Below are positions 19,908 through 23,676 of a stretch of DNA of 23,676 nucleotides, one piece after another; positions within the stretch are counted from its first letter, which is position 1; each line of letters starts with the position of its first letter. The position numbers and the translations under genes were made by a program. Under the pieces are notes generated by a model. It ran no database searches, was not told where the DNA came from, and was given only the letters and a program-made list of their open reading frames with translations. Origin of the DNA: a virus; IMG/VR virus record IMGVR_UViG_3300049489_000413, positions 1-23,676 of that record; one strand, 5' to 3'.

Positions 19908-20557
19908 CACGTCCTCCGGAGGGCCGTCAGGGACGGGGCCCAGTTGAAATCACAATCGACCCCATTCGGGAGCGCGAGCCCGCCATCGCCGTCGAACTGC
20001 CAGATCGCGTACTGCTGCCAGGGCCACGGCACGCGCGGGATCCCGTTGCGGGGCCGGTAGTGCGCAACCCAGAGCGGGCGCTGCCCGAGCGCCTGAAGGT
20101 ACTTCGACGCCTTCGGCATCGCGCGAAACTGGTCCAGAAAATTCGGGTACGAGTACACCAGGCACCGGCAACCCCAGAGTTGTTCGGTCTTCTCGACGAA
20201 CCGGACCGCGCTCCGGATTGCCTCCAGGGGCTTCGTCTCGCCTCGGATGATCTCGAAGTCGAGCGCGGGAAGCAGGTTCGTGCTCGCGCCTGCGACGTCG
20301 TGAAAGTTTTTCGCCTGCGCGATCGGGTCGCGCTCGGGTAGGAAGTAGTGGTAGGCGCCCAGGAACACGCGGTCACGCGGACACGCCTTCGCGGATTCGG
20401 CGAACTTGGGATCCTGGTACGAGATCCCTTCGGTCGATTTCAGGTAGGCGAACTTGACCTGTTCCGCCATCGCGCCCCACGGGATTGTTCCCTGGTGCCG
20501 GCTGGCGTCGATGCCGAGGTGATAGCCTTCACGGGTCGGGAGAATCTGTTGCGTCAC
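19907..20557 (-). CDS. GH25 lysozyme (endolysin), 216 aa
   Basis: This muramidase cleaves the MurNAc-GlcNAc bond of peptidoglycan to release progeny. GH25 marks: GIDASRHQG (D17) at the first strand, FAYLKSTEG, FLGAYHYFLPERDPIAQA, the catalytic pair D100/E102 in ALDFEI, LVYSYPNF, and WVAHYRPRNGIPRV followed by YAIWQFDGDG and DCDFNW. The whole protein is the catalytic barrel; there is no wall-binding domain and no signal peptide, so export needs a holin. GTG 20557 overlaps the previous stop (GTGA). The preceding gene, a coiled-coil membrane protein, may help it cross the membrane. Confidence 0.95.
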   Translation of the reverse strand: MTQQILPTREGYHLGIDASRHQGTIPWGAMAEQVKFAYLKSTEGISYQDPKFAESAKACPRDRVFLGAYHYFLPERDPIAQAKNFHDVAGASTNLLPALDFEIIRGETKPLEAIRSAVRFVEKTEQLWGCRCLVYSYPNFLDQFRAMPKASKYLQALGQRPLWVAHYRPRNGIPRVPWPWQQYAIWQFDGDGGLALPNGVDCDFNWAPSLTALRRT

Positions 20558-21114
20558 GGTGCCCCTTGCTCGGTTGGTTGAATTTTTATGTCCGCAATCG
20601 GACTCGCGATCGTGACCGTCGAGCCCACCACGGTCGCGATCGCGACCACGATCAATACCCCCAGGGTAGTCCAGACCGACGTCTTGACAGCGAGTCGGTG
20701 CGATGTCGTCTGCACGACCGCGTTGTTGGACTGAACCGCCTTTGTGGCGGTCTGTTGGGCGACCTTTTCCGCGAGCGCCTCAACGGAGCGGTGCAGTTCG
20801 TCGTCGTTGCGGATCAACTGATCCGCGTTTCTCTGCAACTTCGCGATCTCGTTCCAGCGCATGAAGTCGGCCTTGCGGCGCTCCTCCTCTTCTTGGCGCT
20901 GCTGTAGGATCTCCTCGCGGTGCTGCTTGTCGGATTCGACAAACAACTTCCCGAGCGCACGAAGTTCATCCCGGATGTTGGTCTGGTCGGATTTGTACTC
21001 ACGCTGGTGCGACGCGAGCGTGTTCGCGAGGTCGGTCTGACCTGCCCGTAGGGCTTCGACTTGTCGCGTCAGCGCGTCCAGCCCGCACTGGCCGGCGTCC
21101 TTCACGACGCACAT
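20554..21114 (-). CDS. Coiled-coil protein with C-terminal membrane segment, 186 aa
   Basis: Residues about 10-135 are a long coiled coil (LTRQVEALRAGQTDLANTLA, REEILQQRQEEEERRKADF), followed by a single membrane helix (VWTTLGVLIVVAIATVVGS) and a short polar tail. This layout, with the gene directly before an endolysin, resembles XhlA-type haemolysin/holin partners (about 90 aa), though it is much longer. It is likely a lysis-cassette membrane protein; a tail-associated role is also possible. ATG 21114 has GGGAG eight bases upstream; an ATG at 21129 inside the previous gene lacks a good SD. Confidence 0.7.
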   Translation of the reverse strand: MCVVKDAGQCGLDALTRQVEALRAGQTDLANTLASHQREYKSDQTNIRDELRALGKLFVESDKQHREEILQQRQEEEERRKADFMRWNEIAKLQRNADQLIRNDDELHRSVEALAEKVAQQTATKAVQSNNAVVQTTSHRLAVKTSVWTTLGVLIVVAIATVVGSTVTIASPIADIKIQPTEQGAP

Positions 21115-21116
21115 GA

Positions 21117-22769
21117 TCAAAACTCCCATCCGGTGGTGTAGAGGTTCACGGTCGCGCTTGTGACTTGGTCTCCAGGTGACAACGGCGTGGATCGCACACC
21201 CAGCGTTTCCCCGATGTCGATTCGGAGTGTTCGTGACTGTGACGTCATGGTGGACCCGACTGCGGGTTGTAGATCAATCACAACCTCTTGCAACGTCTTG
21301 GTCTTGATGTCCCAAGCACCGGACACGGTATCGAACGGTCGAACGTGCCCAACCTGGTAAATCGTGCCAGTTGCAGTGTCCTCAACCGTCCAGAGCCCGA
21401 CGACGCCGGGTGGCGGACCTACAGTCGCGATACTGGACACCCACATGAGCGCGTACAAGCGTCGCGCACCAGACGGAAAGTGCGTCCCGACCCCTAATAC
21501 ACCAGATCCGGTCGCACCATCGTTACTTGCCGTCAACGACAGTGATAGGTCCGGTGCCGCAACCATATCGGCCCAAATCCCGCCTGCGCGGTACAGCCGC
21601 ACACACCCGCGCGTACTTGCGGCCTGGTTGGTTGTACGAGTAGCGCTCAAGAGGTAGGCCGGCGCACTCGCGAGCCCGCTAGTCGTCGGGAGCGCAAGCG
21701 CGGGCGTGTACGCCCCTGCTGTCGCGCTTGCGAGCGGGGCCTGTACGAGTAGGCCAAAAGTGTTCTGCACGCGCCTGGGCGAGCCCGTTTGGGCGAACCT
21801 GCTCCAGCGCGGATACCCACCTGGGAACGCGGCGAACAACGCGCAGAACGTGTCGGCTGGCGCTGCCGAAACAGAATTGTGCGCAGCCTGACCCTGAAAA
21901 GTACCTTGCGCGTCTGCGGTCCCACGCGTCGCCAGTGCGGTCGGGTTGTTGCAAAGCAATTGTCCACCAGCGAGATAGCCGCGTTGTTCCTGAAGGCACA
22001 CACCTTCCCAGTACATCTCCGTCATGGTGTACTGCGTCACGAAGTTGTCCGAGATGATCCTTGAAGGCTGATACGTCCCCGCCTCCGCGACCGCGCGCAC
22101 GCGATCACTCAGGAGGGGGCGAATATCGTACACGTCACATTGCGCAAATCCGGTCGCGCCAGAATTTACGTGTACGGCCGCAATCGGTAGCCACCCCGTG
22201 TCGGGCGTGGGCAAGCCCGCACTGGCGGTCCCGGTGCGATACCGGAACTCAAGCGCGGGCTCGGCACGCTTGTCCAGTAGGGTCGCCGATGGGGCACCAG
22301 TCGACTCGTCATAGACGTCCCGGCTGACCTGCGCGGTCACGCCATCGAGCGGGCGACACTCAACGAAATCCCACCGGATCGACCCAGCCGCGTTCGCGAC
22401 GAACGGCATCGCGGTCGTGCTCGTGACGGACCCAGAACACACCACGACCGCACTCTCGTCGCCCGCCAGCGTGGCCGGCGAGTAGAACGCAACCGCGCCA
22501 GCATCGACGAGCATGTACCCAGTGTTGTTCGGGTTCACCAGGAGCCCGTACAGGACCGTGCTGGAGTAGTTGTGGCCGGTCGCGCCCAGGACCGGTGTCG
22601 CGAGCGACCCGGAGTCGCGTCCGCTCGCACTTACGAGCGGGTTCATGACCGCCATCGTGCCCAGCAGAGCCGTCAAGCCAGGCTGGCTCGCCCGCTGCTG
22701 CATCACGTTCAAGTCGTCAAGCAGGAGCGCCTCGAGGTCGTTCCACACCACGCGCGGGATATTGCTCAT
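21117..22769 (-). CDS. Tail fibre or baseplate-type structural protein, 550 aa
   Basis: The N-terminus (MSNIPRVVWNDLEALLLDD, then LNVMQQR) resembles the attachment start of many phage tail-spike and baseplate proteins, in which a short helical segment carries D-L-x-x-x-Q-x-R. The rest is rich in Gly, Ala, Ser, Thr and short strands, ending in a repeat-like beta region (TLRIDIGETLGVRSTPLSPG). There are no enzyme motifs, Cys clusters or membrane spans. AGGAG lies eight bases before ATG 22769, which overlaps the dUTPase stop by one base. The call as a structural protein rests on composition, size and neighbours; the exact tail part is not determined. Confidence 0.65.
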   Translation of the reverse strand: MSNIPRVVWNDLEALLLDDLNVMQQRASQPGLTALLGTMAVMNPLVSASGRDSGSLATPVLGATGHNYSSTVLYGLLVNPNNTGYMLVDAGAVAFYSPATLAGDESAVVVCSGSVTSTTAMPFVANAAGSIRWDFVECRPLDGVTAQVSRDVYDESTGAPSATLLDKRAEPALEFRYRTGTASAGLPTPDTGWLPIAAVHVNSGATGFAQCDVYDIRPLLSDRVRAVAEAGTYQPSRIISDNFVTQYTMTEMYWEGVCLQEQRGYLAGGQLLCNNPTALATRGTADAQGTFQGQAAHNSVSAAPADTFCALFAAFPGGYPRWSRFAQTGSPRRVQNTFGLLVQAPLASATAGAYTPALALPTTSGLASAPAYLLSATRTTNQAASTRGCVRLYRAGGIWADMVAAPDLSLSLTASNDGATGSGVLGVGTHFPSGARRLYALMWVSSIATVGPPPGVVGLWTVEDTATGTIYQVGHVRPFDTVSGAWDIKTKTLQEVVIDLQPAVGSTMTSQSRTLRIDIGETLGVRSTPLSPGDQVTSATVNLYTTGWEF

Positions 22770-23206
22770 CAGACCGCTCCTGTAGAGCCGAACCCGCCGG
22801 ACTGGCGAGCCGTTTCGGACAATTGCGCAACCGGTACGAACTCGGCCCGGACGACGGGCGCGATCACGATTTGGGCGATTCTGGTCCCTTGCGGAATCGT
22901 CGCCGGAGCGGAACCGACGTTCAGGAGCAGGACCTTGATCTCGCCTCGGTAATCGGAGTCGATCGTACCGGGTTGGTTCAGGACAATCACGCCCGCCTGG
23001 CTCGCCAACCCGGACCGCGATCGAATTTGGCCCTCGTACCCGGCCGGAATCGCGAGCGCGACTCCGGTCGCCACCATGGCGCGCTCACCGGGCAGGAGCG
23101 TGACGTGTTGGCAGGAGCGCAGGTCCGCGCCGGCCGCCCCCGCGGTTGCGTACATGGGGCAATCACGCGCGTCCGCGTGGGGCAAAACCTGCATTTCGAT
23201 CTTCAT
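22769..23206 (-). CDS. dut: dUTPase, 145 aa
   Basis: The enzyme hydrolyses dUTP to dUMP and pyrophosphate, keeping uracil out of DNA and supplying dUMP. All five motifs of trimeric dUTPases are present: AGADLRS (25-31), RSRSGLA (62-68), NQPGTIDSDYRGEI (77-90, catalytic D83), GTRIAQIVI (107-115) and the C-terminal arm RQSGGFGSTG (134-143). The length is typical. ATG 23206 overlaps the preceding stop (ATGA); the longer frame to 23293 runs through the glycine-rich gene. It is unusual to find a nucleotide enzyme embedded between two tail-type genes; it would be expressed with the structural genes. Confidence 0.96.
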   Translation of the reverse strand: MKIEMQVLPHADARDCPMYATAGAAGADLRSCQHVTLLPGERAMVATGVALAIPAGYEGQIRSRSGLASQAGVIVLNQPGTIDSDYRGEIKVLLLNVGSAPATIPQGTRIAQIVIAPVVRAEFVPVAQLSETARQSGGFGSTGAV

Positions 23207-23676
23207 AGCGTGATCGATCCTGCCACACCGGTCGCACCAGTTCCACCGGTCACGCCCGTGTTCGCGACAGGCGCAATCACGGTCGAACTGCACGGCGATA
23301 GGGACGTGACCGCGCCCGTGCTGAAGACGATCAACTCGGCGTCACCGCGCGCACCGCCGCCGCCGCCGTACCCGCCAGCGCCAGTTCCGAAGCCGTCGCC
23401 GCCGTTGCCGCCGTTGCCGCCCGGCACCGAAATCCCGCCCGCCACGGTCGCGCCTACACGGTACCGGCAAGCCACGTAGACGTGCCCGCCGCCACCACCA
23501 GCACCGCCGCCACCGCCACCAGTGTTACCCACGACCTCGCCCGCGCCGCCATTTCCACCTGCGCCGCCGGTCGCCTGAATGACCCCAGCGGGTGTGGTGC
23601 CGTCTGTCAGGATCACGTTCGCGTGGATGATTACCCCACCCCCGCCGGTGCCGCCGCCGCCGCCACTTCCACCTTT
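23203..23676 (-). CDS. Glycine-rich tail or adhesin protein, C-terminal part
   Basis: The frame is open to the window edge, so the N-terminus is missing. GTG 23616 is an internal valine-type codon, since Gly-rich coding continues upstream of it. The visible 157 residues contain long glycine runs (for example GGAGGNGGAGEVVG, TGGGGGGAGGGGGH, GGNGGNGGDGFGTGAGGYGG) separated by short strands (HVYVACRYRVGATV, ELIVFSTGAV), then a collagen-like GVTGGTGATGVAG. Tail-fibre tip proteins such as phage S16 gp38 fold comparable glycine-rich motifs into a polyglycine-II bundle (family knowledge); this may be a related adhesin. It overlaps the dUTPase start. Confidence 0.7.
   Translation of the reverse strand, partial: KGGSGGGGGTGGGGVIIHANVILTDGTTPAGVIQATGGAGGNGGAGEVVGNTGGGGGGAGGGGGHVYVACRYRVGATVAGGISVPGGNGGNGGDGFGTGAGGYGGGGGARGDAELIVFSTGAVTSLSPCSSTVIAPVANTGVTGGTGATGVAGSITL

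Noticed and set aside
1-23676. CRISPR array, insertion sequence, integrase or att site
   Set aside because: No regularly spaced repeats, transposase, recombinase motifs or flanking target duplications were found. The only mobile element visible is the intein.

Overview
The window is part of a GC-rich, double-stranded DNA tailed-phage genome (or a prophage of one). Almost every gene lies on the minus strand, and neighbouring genes typically overlap by 1-10 bases. There are no ribosomal RNA genes, integrase, insertion sequences or CRISPR arrays. The host cannot be named from the sequence. High GC, strong SD sites on many genes and a few promoters placed almost on the start codon fit several bacterial phyla. 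Coordinates are given on the + strand; transcription runs from high to low coordinates.

Region 1 (23676 to 19524) is the end of a structural and lysis block. It holds a glycine-rich tail or adhesin protein (cut by the window edge), a trimeric-type dUTPase, a 550-aa tail fibre or baseplate-type protein, a coiled-coil protein with a C-terminal membrane segment, a GH25 lysozyme and a small beta-rich protein.

Region 2 (19520 to 13356) opens with a near-consensus sigma70-type promoter. It encodes a UvsW-like superfamily 2 helicase, two unknown proteins, a DnaB-type helicase, a zinc-finger/TOPRIM primase, a protein whose N-terminus resembles DUF2829/Tad2, a small zinc-ribbon protein and a small ribbon-helix-helix-like protein. 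Region 3 (13348 to 9056) has its own promoter, a Pro/Ala-rich 359-aa protein, a UUCG hairpin, a tRNA-like gene, a family A DNA polymerase fused to an N-terminal uracil-DNA glycosylase-like domain, and a small helical protein.

Region 4 (9045 to 659) starts at a palindromic, apparently leaderless promoter. It encodes a 133-aa helical protein, a gp32-like zinc SSB, a compact tRNA-like RNA fold, RecA interrupted by a 293-aa HNH intein in its Walker A loop, two small proteins, a 197-aa unknown, the Mre11/Rad50 (gp47/gp46) pair, a double zinc-ribbon protein, dCTP deaminase and a RuvC-like resolvase. Region 5 (651 to 1) begins at a second copy of the palindromic promoter. It encodes a sigma-region-4-like HTH protein, a small membrane protein and a partial lipoprotein.

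Together these genes form a recombination-dependent replication system of T4 type (gp46/47, UvsW, gp32-like SSB, resolvase, helicase and primase), but with a bacterial-type RecA as recombinase and a PolA-type polymerase. dUTPase, dCTP deaminase and the UDG-like polymerase domain suggest active management of uracil. The most unusual signals are the two families of repeated promoter/operator elements, the intein inside the RecA P-loop, the two tRNA-like structures upstream of recA and the polymerase gene, and the DUF2829/Tad2-like N-terminus.
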